From UBA11490 sp045635805 (GTDB lineage Bacteria > Bacillota > Clostridia > Christensenellales > UBA1242), in NCBI GenBank assembly GCA_045635805.1, contig JAZTWI010000001.1, forward strand, positions 186,001-250,000: DNA of 64,000 nt, given 5' to 3'. The notes under the pieces were generated by a model. The model did not search any database, was not told the origin of the DNA, and saw only the letters and a program-made list of their open reading frames with translations. Of this stretch, positions 15,118-23,949 are shown piece by piece (within the stretch, counting starts at the first letter, position 1; every line of letters starts with the position of its first letter). A program made the position numbers and the translations under genes.

Positions 15118-16515
15118 TTATCTAACATCGCATACTTTCATTACATTATTTAGCATATCGGTAGAGCCTGTAAGAACGATGATTTGGTCTCCGTCTTTTG
15201 CTGTCTTTGTCTCTTTTGCGATATGACAAGCAAGGTCAAATATATCTACATTATCTATTCTAGAAAGTACAGGAAGAACGTTCCATTCCATACTTAAGTA
15301 ATTGTAACACTGCTCACTATCTGTGATTGCAATAATAGGGCAGGTTGGTCTAAATCTAGAGAGCAGACTAGCTGTTTTACCTGTGCTAGTATATAGAACG
15401 ATTGCCTTAGTATTAACCTTAAATGAACAACTAGTTGCAGAGTGACCTAGAGTATCACTGATACCATAGGTGTCGAATTTAGTATCAAAGAATTTCTTTT
15501 TGTAAGGAATATCTTTCTCTGCTTGTATACAAATCTCAGCCATAGTTCTAACAGCTTTGTCTGGGTACTTACCAACAGCTGATTCGGCAGATAGCATTAC
15601 AGTAGATGCACCATTGTATACAGCGTTAGCTACGTCAATAGTTTCTGCTCTAGTTGGTCTAGGGCTGTGAATCATACTCTCTAGCATTTCTGTAGCAACG
15701 ATTACTGTTTTACCAGCAGCAGTTGCTTTATCTATCATATCTGCTTGGATTTTAGGAAGTCTTGCCTGTGGGATTTCTACACCTAAGTCGCCCCTGGCTA
15801 CCATGATACCATCTGATTCTTCTAGGATTTCATCTAGGTTTTTGATGCCTTGAATACTCTCAATCTTTGCAATGATTTTACAATTATAGTTTTGAGATAG
15901 CATTAATTTTTTAAGTGCTCTGATATCATCGGCAGAGTTTACGAAACTTGCAGATACCATATCACATTCATTTTGGAAAGCCCAGATAAGGTCTTTCTTA
16001 TCTTTTGCTCCAATATATGGTAGGTTAAGTGGGGTATTTCTAAAGTTTAGACCTTTATTGTTACCTAGTACGCCACCAGAAACTATTTTACATACTACTT
16101 CGTAGCCTTTGTTCTCTTGAACAACCATTTTAATAAGTCCGTCATTTGCTAGAACAACACTACCTTTCTTTAGATTCTCTAGGCATTTAGGCTCGGTTAC
16201 AGCTACACCTTCGTCATTTCCTTGTTTGGCGTAACCATATAGGCTAAATAGTTTACCTTTTTTAAGAATACCACTGCCTTCTGCAAAAGTCTTAACTCTG
16301 ACTTCTGGACCACGAGTGTCTACCATTATTGCAACAGGGAGATTTAGTTCATCTCTAACTTGTTTAATTAGGTCGATATTTGCCTGATGCTCTTCTTGTG
16401 TGCCGTGGCTAAAGTTTAGTCTGATTACATTTGCTCCGGCTTGGATAATGCTTTTTAATGTCTTGTATTCATTTGTAGCAGGACCCATGGTTGCTACGAT
16501 TTTAGTTTTTCTCAT
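15118..16515 (-). CDS. pyk: Pyruvate kinase
   Basis: 465 residues. The signatures are TKIVATMGPAT and GANVIRLNFSHG at the N-terminus, IIAKIESIQGIKNLDEI with the active-site Lys, MVARGDLGVEIP, and AETIDVANAVYNGASTVMLSAESAVGKYP. It makes ATP and pyruvate from phosphoenolpyruvate. It has the standard A/B/C domains and lacks the extra C-terminal PEP-utilising domain found in Bacillus. The start at 16515 is supported by GGAGTG; a longer frame reading through that ribosome site is unlikely. Divergent from the marR-cysS operon. Confidence 0.95.
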   Translation of the reverse strand: MRKTKIVATMGPATNEYKTLKSIIQAGANVIRLNFSHGTQEEHQANIDLIKQVRDELNLPVAIMVDTRGPEVRVKTFAEGSGILKKGKLFSLYGYAKQGNDEGVAVTEPKCLENLKKGSVVLANDGLIKMVVQENKGYEVVCKIVSGGVLGNNKGLNFRNTPLNLPYIGAKDKKDLIWAFQNECDMVSASFVNSADDIRALKKLMLSQNYNCKIIAKIESIQGIKNLDEILEESDGIMVARGDLGVEIPQARLPKIQADMIDKATAAGKTVIVATEMLESMIHSPRPTRAETIDVANAVYNGASTVMLSAESAVGKYPDKAVRTMAEICIQAEKDIPYKKKFFDTKFDTYGISDTLGHSATSCSFKVNTKAIVLYTSTGKTASLLSRFRPTCPIIAITDSEQCYNYLSMEWNVLPVLSRIDNVDIFDLACHIAKETKTAKDGDQIIVLTGSTDMLNNVMKVCDVR

Positions 16516-16622
16516 TTTCACTCCAAAATTCATATTTATTATCATATATATTGTAAAACAAGTTTATATTTTTGTAAATTTATTTGACCTACTAATTGCT
16601 AAAATTTTTTTGTTATGTTACA

Positions 16623-16657
16623 ATAACTTGTAAAGTTATAGTAATAACTTTTATAAT
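16623..16657 (+). promoter_or_regulatory. marR promoter with overlapping dyad operator
   Basis: TTGTAA (16628-16633), an 18-bp spacer, TATAAT (16652-16657). Three alternating half-sites fill the promoter: ATAACTT (16623-16629), AAGTTAT (16633-16639) and ATAACTT (16644-16650). They form a perfect 8-bp dyad AAAGTTAT-AGTA-ATAACTTT and a second overlapping 7-bp dyad. This is the expected layout for autorepression by the MarR protein encoded next. Confidence 0.65.
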
Positions 16658-16705
16658 GCGGTAAAATTGGCTTTTACTAAATATTATACTAGACTAGGAG
16701 AGAAT

Positions 16706-17128
16706 ATGGATACAGCAGAAAATTTGATTTATTTAAGAATTGCACTAGGTCATATGTGCGATGGTTTTTCTAGCAGTAATTCTAGTAAACTTACTAGTCT
16801 GTCTATTAGGACTAAAATCTTGTTTTTATTAAAGAACGGAGACCTAACACCTTCTGAACTTATCTCTGCGCTATGTATTGCTAAGAGTAATCTAGTTAAT
16901 ACAATGAAGCCTATGATAGAAGAAGGGGCAGTGGTTTCTTATAGAAACGAGAATAATTCAAAAAATGTATTCTATAGAATTACAGATAAGGGTATAGCCG
17001 AACTAAGGGAATACAAAATGAAACTAAGTAGCCAATACTCTTTTGTATGTAGGGGCTCTGATGAGCAAATTTCGGAAAAAATCAAAGAACTTACAAATTT
17101 AATAAAAGAGAGAGTGGATATATGTTAA
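16706..17128 (+). CDS. MarR-family transcriptional regulator
   Basis: 140 residues with a winged helix-turn-helix: LKNGDLTPSELISALCIAKSN-type helices at about 44-66 followed by the wing NNSKNVFYRITDKG near 88-101, and a C-terminal dimerisation helix. The ATG at 16706 follows AGGAGA. The last 7 nt overlap cysS, so regulator and cysteinyl-tRNA synthetase are translated from one message. The ligand and regulon beyond its own operon are unknown. Confidence 0.75.
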   Translation: MDTAENLIYLRIALGHMCDGFSSSNSSKLTSLSIRTKILFLLKNGDLTPSELISALCIAKSNLVNTMKPMIEEGAVVSYRNENNSKNVFYRITDKGIAELREYKMKLSSQYSFVCRGSDEQISEKIKELTNLIKERVDIC

Positions 17129-18546
17129 AAATTTATAATACGTTTACAAGAAAGAAAGAAGAATTTAAGTCTATAGTTGATGGTATGGTAGGAATGTATG
17201 TTTGTGGACCTACAGTATATGGATTACCACACTTAGGACACGCAAAGAGTTATACAAACTTTGATACAATCGTTAGATACCTAAAGTACTTAGGTTACAA
17301 AGTTAAATATGTACAGAATATTACAGACGTTGGTCACCTAGTAGGGGACGGAGATGAAGGCGATGATAAAATCGCAAAACAGGCAAAACTAGAGAAACTA
17401 GATGCTTATGAGATTGCTTATAAGTACGAAGTAGAGCACTTTAAAAATATGGACCTTCTCAATATCGAGAGACCTAGCATTTCTTGTAGAGCGACAGGCT
17501 TTATTATGGAGATGATAGAAGCAGTAGAAGATATTATTGCTAAAGGCTATGGTTATGTAACCGATGAAGGTAACGTATACTTTGACGTTAGAAAATACCC
17601 TAAATATGGTCAACTTTCTAATAGAAAACTAGACAATAACGTTAGTGGTGAGAGAATAGAAGTAGCAACGGACAAGAAAAACCCAGAAGACTTTGCATTA
17701 TGGAAGGCTGTAGGCCCAGAGACACTAATGCAGTGGAAGAGTCCTTGGGGACAAGGTTGCCCAGGCTGGCATATTGAATGTACCGTTCTAGGTAAAAAGT
17801 TCCTAGGCGATAGATTCGATATTCACGGTGGTGGTATCGATAATATTTTCCCACACCACGAGTGTGAGTGTGCTCAGGCAGATATTGTTAATGGTCATAT
17901 TCCTATGAATTTCTTTATGCATAATGGTCTAGTTACCGTTGATGGTGTAAAGATGGGTAAATCTCTAGGTAACTTTATTACACTTCCAGATTTATTTAAG
18001 AGAACTACACCAGAAGTTGTTAGATTCTTTATTTTACAATTTCACTATAGGTCTGCTGTAGACTTTAGTAACGATGGATTGAATGTTGCTGCTAAACAAT
18101 TAGCAAAAATCAATGAGACAGTGTCAGCACTAAGGTCTAAGACTAGTGACTATGCAGATGTGATTACTAATGCAGAGTTACTAGATATCAAAGAGAAATT
18201 TGAGTCTGCAATGAACGAAGACTTCAATACTCCTGTAGCAATTGTAGAGTTTAATAGACTAATGAAAGTTATTGCTAGAGATATGGGCAGTGGAGATAGT
18301 ACACTTCTTGCTGAGATGAATACTCTAGTTAGAGACTTTGGTGAGAGAGTGCTAGGCTTAAGATTTGTAGCCGAAGAAAAAGTAGAAGAAGATATCCCTG
18401 CAGAAGTTATGAAACTAGCAGAAGAGAGATGGACTGCAAAGAAAGAGAAAAATTGGGCAGCAGCAGATTCTCTAAGGGAACAAATCAAAGCACTTGGCTA
18501 TGTTATTAATGATAGCAAAGATGGTTATACTATAGAAAAATTATAA
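17122..18546 (+). CDS. cysS: Cysteine--tRNA ligase
   Basis: 474 residues, class Ia synthetase. MYVCGPTVYGLPHLGHAKSY contains the zinc Cys and the HIGH motif (HLGH). Zinc ligands follow in GCPGWHIEC and HHECECAQ, and GVKMGKSLGNF is the KMSKS loop, here with Gly in place of the usual first Ser. It charges tRNA-Cys. Length is normal. It has no T-box leader and instead depends on the promoter of the marR gene it overlaps. Confidence 0.95.
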   Translation: MLKIYNTFTRKKEEFKSIVDGMVGMYVCGPTVYGLPHLGHAKSYTNFDTIVRYLKYLGYKVKYVQNITDVGHLVGDGDEGDDKIAKQAKLEKLDAYEIAYKYEVEHFKNMDLLNIERPSISCRATGFIMEMIEAVEDIIAKGYGYVTDEGNVYFDVRKYPKYGQLSNRKLDNNVSGERIEVATDKKNPEDFALWKAVGPETLMQWKSPWGQGCPGWHIECTVLGKKFLGDRFDIHGGGIDNIFPHHECECAQADIVNGHIPMNFFMHNGLVTVDGVKMGKSLGNFITLPDLFKRTTPEVVRFFILQFHYRSAVDFSNDGLNVAAKQLAKINETVSALRSKTSDYADVITNAELLDIKEKFESAMNEDFNTPVAIVEFNRLMKVIARDMGSGDSTLLAEMNTLVRDFGERVLGLRFVAEEKVEEDIPAEVMKLAEERWTAKKEKNWAAADSLREQIKALGYVINDSKDGYTIEKL

Positions 18547-18561
18547 TTATTAGGTGATATT

Positions 18562-19167
18562 TTGGCTAAAGACTTTCAGCATTACTTTGTAAATAAAGAC
18601 CATAAAGAAGGAGATTTCTTTACTTTTTCTGCAGAGTTTGAAGGCAAAAGATATATAATTCATAGTTGCTGTGATGTCTTTAGCAAAAATTCACTAGATT
18701 ATGGCAGTCTGGTGCTAGTAAAGACTGTACTAAAAGAAGATATTTTAGATGGCGACACACTAGATATGTGTTGTGGTTATGGAACAATTGGTTTACTTCT
18801 TGCAGATAATTCAAATGTTCTAATCGATATGTGTGACATCAATACCACAGGTGTGGCACTATCTAGGAAGAATGCGTCTGTAAATAAGGTGCAGATGGGA
18901 GAAATATTTGAGAGTGATATGTTTAAGTCTGTGACTAAGACCTATAAACATATTGTATCAAATCCACCTATCAAGACAGGTAAAAAATTACTGCTAGAAT
19001 TTGCAGATGGTGCGTATTCGCACTTATGTGATAGTGGAACTCTTACAGTTGTAATTAAGAAAAATTTAGGCGCAGATTCCTTTAAGAAATATTTGACAGA
19101 ATTGTTTGGTAATTGCGAAGTTTTAAAGAGAGACAAGGGTTACTATATATTACATTCGAAGAAATAG
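18562..19167 (+). CDS. RsmC-like class I SAM methyltransferase
   Basis: 201 residues of the MTS/RsmC type that also includes stand-alone Firmicute YbxB-like proteins: TLDMCCGYGTIGLLLAD (motif I, about 72-88), CDIN, and the substrate-side SNPPIKTGKK near 133-142. The probable target is a guanine in rRNA (inference from family). The start codon is TTG at 18562 with TAGGTGAT upstream. It is 15 nt behind cysS and probably in the same transcript. Confidence 0.72.
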   Translation: MAKDFQHYFVNKDHKEGDFFTFSAEFEGKRYIIHSCCDVFSKNSLDYGSLVLVKTVLKEDILDGDTLDMCCGYGTIGLLLADNSNVLIDMCDINTTGVALSRKNASVNKVQMGEIFESDMFKSVTKTYKHIVSNPPIKTGKKLLLEFADGAYSHLCDSGTLTVVIKKNLGADSFKKYLTELFGNCEVLKRDKGYYILHSKK

Positions 19168-19192
19168 ATGAGATACTAAAGGAGAGTGGAAG

Positions 19193-21484
19193 ATGGGAAA
19201 TAAACTTATAAGAAAAGTACTCACTATGTTTATTATATTCATAGGTGTTTTTTGTGCGACTGCTTGTTTTTCACCTAAGCAATTTATAGTTAATGTTAAG
19301 TTTCTATCTGTTGATGATGAACTAGTGAGTATTAGGTCATATCAAAGGGGAGTGGAATATGGACAAGACCACGAAGTTACCTTCAAAGTTCCAGAGGGCT
19401 TTGATAGTAGCAGTATTACTGCAAAACTAGTAGTAGGTAATAAATCTGCTGACCTAGAAGTAGAGACTAGGTACAAAGATAGTATGATTGATTCATACAA
19501 ATATGCTACTGAGAAAGAAATAACAATTAAACTAAATAGGATTACTGCTAATTGTGCTATTGAGATAGATATGGCAGGAGTTAGTAGAAAGGTATGTGAA
19601 TTAAAATTTAATGGCAATACTGCTTTTGAGAGATTTACAGCAGTTGCTATCGACCCTAGTGAACTTACTCAATTAATAGTTCTAGATGACTCTAAAATAC
19701 TCAAAGAGTATTCTCAAGTCACAACAAATAGATTAGATATTGATTATGGCGATTATGTAGCGCTTATTTATAACAAAGATTACACTCAACCAGAGATAGA
19801 TACCATTTATTCTAGAGAAAATTACTTTACAGAGACTAGCCATAAGGCAAATATTGGTAGGATTCACTATAGTTTCTATGATAAGTCTGTTAGGGGTAAT
19901 GTGGCTTATACATACAATAATAATAGCAATACTAGGATATTCTATCTAGGTGAAGTTAGAGAGTCTATGGAATTCTTTTCATCTATTCCTGAGTATCAGG
20001 AAAGCAAGGGCTTTACAGATATAGAAGACGTTCCTAATACCGTGGCATTACTAACTAACTTTAGTAAATATAATTCTGACTTATTGACCACAACACTATA
20101 TAAGAAAACCAATAAAATATATAGTGCTAGCGATAGTTCTCTAGATATGATTACTTCTACAGGAACAGTGCTAGAGAAAGCATCTCCTGTAGAGCAAAAA
20201 TACAATAGATACGATTTGTACAGAGTATATGTGGGCGATAACTATTCTGCAGAGACACACTGGACTACAGAACAAAAGGCTGGCATTATAGAAGAATTAT
20301 ATATATCCATCGAGAGCGATATGGATTTATCATATTTCAAAGGCTATCTACTCGAGCGTGAAAATCAGTCAACTAATGGTGCTGTAACTCTAGACTTTAA
20401 TCTATCTAGTAGTCGTGGTAAAACATTTGTTAAACTCACTACAGAATTGTTACAAAGCTTCATACTAGACAGGTCTTATGAAGATAGTACTACATCTTAT
20501 GATTATAGGGCAGGTATGTCTATACTTTATATCAAGCCAACCGATGAAATGCTAGATTTAAGAGAAACAGTAGCCGTACTAGATGGCAAGACGGGCCAAA
20601 CATACGATGTAAATAGAAGGGTATTTACAACCGTTACAATGATGTATGATTTTATATCTAGTATCAAGCAAAGTATATATGATTACGAATTAAACGTTTA
20701 CGCAAAAAATGATGGAGTTATAGACCACGGTATTGTAGACTATCACGATAGATATTTGTCTGATGGTGCACCCGTTGTGTACATTAGAACTTCCAATATT
20801 TTAAATACAAACAATGATTACAAAGACTCATTATTCTTGCATCTAGTTGGTCCAGAAATTAAAGATTTTAGTTCTACTAGAATTAGTCGTGTACATATCA
20901 AAAACGATGGAGACAAAGTAAACAAAACAGACTCTCCTATAGTTATAGAAGAAGACAGTGAAGTAAATGGGCTAGTAGATACACAAATTGGTAGCAGTGA
21001 ATTTATCTCAAGAGAAATCTTCGATGGCTTCTTATTTAAATTTAATATCACAATGCTTGGTAATAGAACCGAAGCTTATCAAGTAGACTTTACTCATATG
21101 AATTTACCTAAGAACTCAAACCAAGGTATATATGTTAGTAACGATGTAGATTTTGATGAACTTACAGACTTTGATTTAGTTAATTATTTGAGTGCTGCAA
21201 AAACTTCAGACGATGTTTCAGACAATATGGAGATAGTTAGTTTTGGGTACTATAGAGATATATATTTTATCACAGTATCTGATGTCGAAATTCCATTTAA
21301 TATTTACCTAGACCCAGACGACCCAAACTCAAAAGTTTCTATCACTAGACCACTCTATGATATAGTTGGTAACCCACTCACAATCGACGTCGGTGGGGAG
21401 CAGAGAGAAGTAAGGGTTATGTACTTAGATATCATTTATGAGATATATAAGAAGAGTGGAGATTATAGATTCTTTGCTGGATAA
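19193..21484 (+). CDS. Large unknown lipoprotein (763 aa)
   Basis: A type II signal peptide with lipobox CATAC (Cys near residue 25) is followed by about 735 extracellular residues rich in Ser, Thr, Asp and Tyr and predicted by eye to be mostly beta-strand. I recognise no domain. It begins 25 nt after the methyltransferase gene with ribosome site AAGGAG and ends in a strong terminator. The length and beta-rich character suggest a surface binding protein or adhesin; this is inference. Confidence 0.7.
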   Translation: MGNKLIRKVLTMFIIFIGVFCATACFSPKQFIVNVKFLSVDDELVSIRSYQRGVEYGQDHEVTFKVPEGFDSSSITAKLVVGNKSADLEVETRYKDSMIDSYKYATEKEITIKLNRITANCAIEIDMAGVSRKVCELKFNGNTAFERFTAVAIDPSELTQLIVLDDSKILKEYSQVTTNRLDIDYGDYVALIYNKDYTQPEIDTIYSRENYFTETSHKANIGRIHYSFYDKSVRGNVAYTYNNNSNTRIFYLGEVRESMEFFSSIPEYQESKGFTDIEDVPNTVALLTNFSKYNSDLLTTTLYKKTNKIYSASDSSLDMITSTGTVLEKASPVEQKYNRYDLYRVYVGDNYSAETHWTTEQKAGIIEELYISIESDMDLSYFKGYLLERENQSTNGAVTLDFNLSSSRGKTFVKLTTELLQSFILDRSYEDSTTSYDYRAGMSILYIKPTDEMLDLRETVAVLDGKTGQTYDVNRRVFTTVTMMYDFISSIKQSIYDYELNVYAKNDGVIDHGIVDYHDRYLSDGAPVVYIRTSNILNTNNDYKDSLFLHLVGPEIKDFSSTRISRVHIKNDGDKVNKTDSPIVIEEDSEVNGLVDTQIGSSEFISREIFDGFLFKFNITMLGNRTEAYQVDFTHMNLPKNSNQGIYVSNDVDFDELTDFDLVNYLSAAKTSDDVSDNMEIVSFGYYRDIYFITVSDVEIPFNIYLDPDDPNSKVSITRPLYDIVGNPLTIDVGGEQREVRVMYLDIIYEIYKKSGDYRFFAG

Positions 21485-21513
21485 TTTAATATTTTTAGTA
21501 TTATGCAAATAAC

Positions 21514-21543
21514 AAAAAAACTAGGTAATTTACCTAGTTTTTT
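21514..21543 (+). terminator. Terminator after large lipoprotein gene
   Basis: AAAAAACTAGGTAA/TTACCTAGTTTTTT, nearly perfect palindrome with T-run; A-run on the other side lets it also serve rbr. Confidence 0.88.
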
Positions 21544-21565
21544 GTGTTTTATTTAATTTGGAATT

Positions 21566-22111
21566 TTAGTAGTTCTCTGCACAGATTTCAAAGTAACTTT
21601 GTGGGTGAACACATACAGGACAAGCCATTGGTGCTTTAGTTCCAACTACGATATGACCACAGTTTCTGCACTCCCAAACTTTAACTTCTGATTTCTCAAA
21701 TACTTGTTTAGTCTCTACATTATTTAGTAGTGCTCTGTATCTCTCTTCGTGTCTTTTCTCAATAGCTGCAACAGCTCTAAATTTTCTAGCAAGGTCAGCA
21801 AATCCTTCTTCTTCTGCAGTCTTTGCAAATCCTTCGTACATATCTGTCCACTCATAGTTTTCACCTTCAGCAGCAGCTTGTAGATTAGCAGCAGTGTCGC
21901 CTAGTTCGCCTAGTTCTTTGAACCACATTTTAGCGTGTTCTTTCTCGTTGTCTGCAGTCTTTAGGAATAACTCAGCGATTTGCTCCATACCTTCTTTTTT
22001 TGCAACAGAAGCAAAGTAAGTATATTTATTTCTTGCTTGGCTCTCTCCTGCAAATGCTGCTCTTAAGTTCTCTTCTGTTTTTGTTCCTGTGTATCTATTC
22101 TTTTGTTCCAT
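21566..22111 (-). CDS. rbr: Rubrerythrin
   Basis: 181 residues. The N-terminal ferritin-like diiron domain has the expected Glu/His ligands (LRAAFAGESQARNKY, DNEKEHAKMW, AAIEKRHEERY). The C-terminal rubredoxin domain has paired CxxC motifs (WECRNCG and CPVCVHP). It reduces hydrogen peroxide in anaerobes. It lies 12 nt downstream of perR in one transcript. Confidence 0.95.
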   Translation of the reverse strand: MEQKNRYTGTKTEENLRAAFAGESQARNKYTYFASVAKKEGMEQIAELFLKTADNEKEHAKMWFKELGELGDTAANLQAAAEGENYEWTDMYEGFAKTAEEEGFADLARKFRAVAAIEKRHEERYRALLNNVETKQVFEKSEVKVWECRNCGHIVVGTKAPMACPVCVHPQSYFEICAENY

Positions 22112-22123
22112 ATTTATCTCCTA

Positions 22124-22507
22124 TTAATTTTTGTTGCATTTACTGCAAATTCCAATTACTCTAATTTCATCTTGGCTAACTTTAAATCCTGCTTCGCTAG
22201 ATAATTTCTCTGTTAGTTTCTCTATGTCTACATTATCTACAAAGTCTAGAATTCCACCACATTTCTCACATATAGCGTGGCTATGCTTGGATTTTTTGTA
22301 ATCATATCTATCTTTTGCTTTTGGCGTAGATATTTTCTCGATTACCTTGTCTTCGCAGAGTAACTCTAGATTTCTGTATACTGTACCTAGCGATATATTA
22401 CTGTCCACCTTTCTCGCTTCGTTGAATACTTCTTCGGCTGTAGGGTGGGCATATGATTTCTGTAATATTTCTAGTATCAATTCTCTCTGTCTAGAATATT
22501 TTCTCAT
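22124..22507 (-). CDS. perR: Peroxide/metal-responsive repressor (PerR, Fur family)
   Basis: 127 residues. DNA-binding helices in HPTAEEVFNEARK and ISLGTVYRNLELL; metal-site residues in KSKHSHAICEKCGGILDF; and structural zinc cysteines CEKC and CSKC. PerR senses peroxide by metal-catalysed oxidation of a His. Its position directly before rubrerythrin and behind a PerR-type palindrome supports PerR over Fur or Zur. Confidence 0.85.
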   Translation of the reverse strand: MRKYSRQRELILEILQKSYAHPTAEEVFNEARKVDSNISLGTVYRNLELLCEDKVIEKISTPKAKDRYDYKKSKHSHAICEKCGGILDFVDNVDIEKLTEKLSSEAGFKVSQDEIRVIGICSKCNKN

Positions 22508-22525
22508 ACACGCTCCAAGATTAAA

Positions 22526-22544
22526 ATTAGGAATAATTCCTAAT
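22526..22544. promoter_or_regulatory. PerR box
   Basis: Perfect palindrome ATTAGGAAT-A-ATTCCTAAT about 20 nt before the perR ATG; predicted autoregulatory operator for perR-rbr. Confidence 0.7.
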
Positions 22545-22624
22545 ATTGATTTTATTATATCAGTGCTTATTAGTCAAGTAAATATTCTTAATTTATAAAA
22601 AATTTTTACTTTTGAGTAAAATAT

Positions 22625-22652
22625 TTGCCAAAAATTAAATTACTGTTATAAT
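22625..22652 (+). promoter_or_regulatory. Promoter of DEDDh exonuclease gene
   Basis: TTGCCA, a 16-bp spacer and TATAAT, 23 nt before the GTG start. Confidence 0.6.
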
Positions 22653-22675
22653 GAAGGTAGGGGAGAAGATATATA

Positions 22676-23302
22676 GTGAATTATTTATTTTTTGATATAG
22701 AATGTGCAGATGGAATGCGTATGTGTTCGTTTGGGTATGTTCTAGTAGATGAAAAATTTAATATAATAGATAAAAAAGACATACTTATTAATCCTAAATG
22801 TGCTTTTAGACTAGGTAGAGATGAGTTCGACCCTAATATTGAACTTGCATACCCTGTGAGTGAGTTTCAGAAATATAAGGTATTCCCTTGCTACTATGAT
22901 GAGATTAGGGATTTAATCTTAAATAAATGCGTGATGCCTATAGGGCATAGTGTGCAGTCTGATATGAGTTTTATTAAATTTGCGTGTAATAGATACAATC
23001 TTGATTTAATAGAGTACAGAGCTTTTGATACTCAAAGGGTATACGCAATGTATAGTAATAGTCATAATAAGAAATTACATACTATCATAGAAGAATTAGA
23101 TATAGACACGACAGGACTTAGTGAGCATAAGAGTTGTGATGATGCAGAGTTTACTATGAGAGTGGCTAAAAAATTATGTGAAGAAGAGTCACTTACTATG
23201 AGTGAATTGATAGATAAATATCCACAGGCTATATTTGAATTAAAACACGAAGACGAAGAAATAGTCGAAGAGAAAAAATTTGGCAGAGCTAGTAGAAAAT
23301 AG
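22676..23302 (+). CDS. DnaQ-like DEDDh 3'-5' exonuclease
   Basis: 208 residues. Motif I is LFFDIECADG (Asp and Glu), motif II is IGHSVQSDMSFI, motif III is EHKSCDDAEFTMRV with the catalytic His and final Asp. This is the exonuclease fold of the DNA polymerase III epsilon/RNase T superfamily; the substrate is not determined. The start is GTG at 22676 with GGGGAGAAG upstream. The C-terminal 30 residues are charged and probably disordered. Confidence 0.75.
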   Translation: MNYLFFDIECADGMRMCSFGYVLVDEKFNIIDKKDILINPKCAFRLGRDEFDPNIELAYPVSEFQKYKVFPCYYDEIRDLILNKCVMPIGHSVQSDMSFIKFACNRYNLDLIEYRAFDTQRVYAMYSNSHNKKLHTIIEELDIDTTGLSEHKSCDDAEFTMRVAKKLCEEESLTMSELIDKYPQAIFELKHEDEEIVEEKKFGRASRK

Positions 23303-23305
23303 GAG

Positions 23306-23330
23306 CCCTTTTTTAAGTTAAGGGTTTTTA
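23306..23330 (+). terminator. Terminator after exonuclease gene
   Basis: CCCTT/AAGGG hairpin with an AT-rich loop and T-run. Confidence 0.6.
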
Positions 23331-23341
23331 TTTTACTTTAT

Positions 23342-23370
23342 TTTACATTTTTCGACAAAACTGCTAAAAT
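23342..23370 (+). promoter_or_regulatory. Promoter with Spo0A box in the spacer
   Basis: TTTACA (23342-23347), a 17-bp spacer, TAAAAT (23365-23370). TTCGACAAAA, the reverse complement of the 0A box, occupies 23351-23360 inside the spacer. That position predicts repression by Spo0A. Confidence 0.6.
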
Positions 23371-23393
23371 AAAAATATACAAAGGAGATGTTT

Positions 23394-23789
23394 ATGGAAA
23401 AAAATATTGCAATTCTCTCTGAACTAATTGAACAATCTTCAGAGGCTAGTAAATTAATAGTTTCTAATGCTATTGCTATGGACAATGGCGAAATCGAATC
23501 TGCTCAAAAATATTTAAAGGAAGCAACAACTCTTCTGACTACAATGATAAAAGATACATTTATAGAAGTTAGAGATATCTTAACCGAGGTCTCAACTGAC
23601 GAAGAGTCTTATGATTTTTCTGCGCTAGATATGGCAAAATTGCTATCTAAAGTTGCTTTTTATGCAGCAAGTCTTATTAATTGCTATATAAATAAATTTA
23701 CAGGTAGCGTAATGGCAAATACAGAAATTAAACTAATGAAATGTATTAATGCTACTAAGTCACTAGTATCTGCAATATTACTTAATTAA
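23394..23789 (+). CDS. Unknown all-helical small protein
   Basis: 131 residues, not recognised. It appears all alpha-helical and soluble (EQSSEASKLIVSNAIAMDN, then heptad-like helices). The ATG at 23394 is preferred over one 6 nt upstream, which overlaps the AGGAG ribosome site. It is monocistronic with a strong terminator. The Spo0A box in its promoter suggests a link to the switch between growth and sporulation. Confidence 0.65.
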   Translation: MEKNIAILSELIEQSSEASKLIVSNAIAMDNGEIESAQKYLKEATTLLTTMIKDTFIEVRDILTEVSTDEESYDFSALDMAKLLSKVAFYAASLINCYINKFTGSVMANTEIKLMKCINATKSLVSAILLN

Positions 23790-23803
23790 ATATAAAAACT
23801 TAG

Positions 23804-23832
23804 AACCTTATCATGCACGATAAGGTTTTTTA
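23804..23832 (+). terminator. Terminator
   Basis: AACCTTATC-ATGCAC-GATAAGGTT followed by T residues. Confidence 0.9.
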
Positions 23833-23949
23833 TGTTGTTTTAAATAAAATGTATATAATAACAAATTTTAAAAAATATTTTAAATTATTATAAAGAAAAA
23901 AAATATTGTGCTATACTTAAGATATCTTAAAAAAGTTATAGGGGGTTAT

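Noticed and set aside
16516..17121. T-box riboswitch for cysS (and likewise for valS at 34500-34843)
   Set aside because: No AGGGTGG-type T-box sequence or long leader exists; cysS overlaps marR and valS lies 8 nt behind a coding gene.
18562..19167. Assignment as authentic RsmC (16S G1207 methylase)
   Set aside because: The protein has a single MTS domain of about 200 residues, unlike the two-domain RsmC; only a family-level call is supported.
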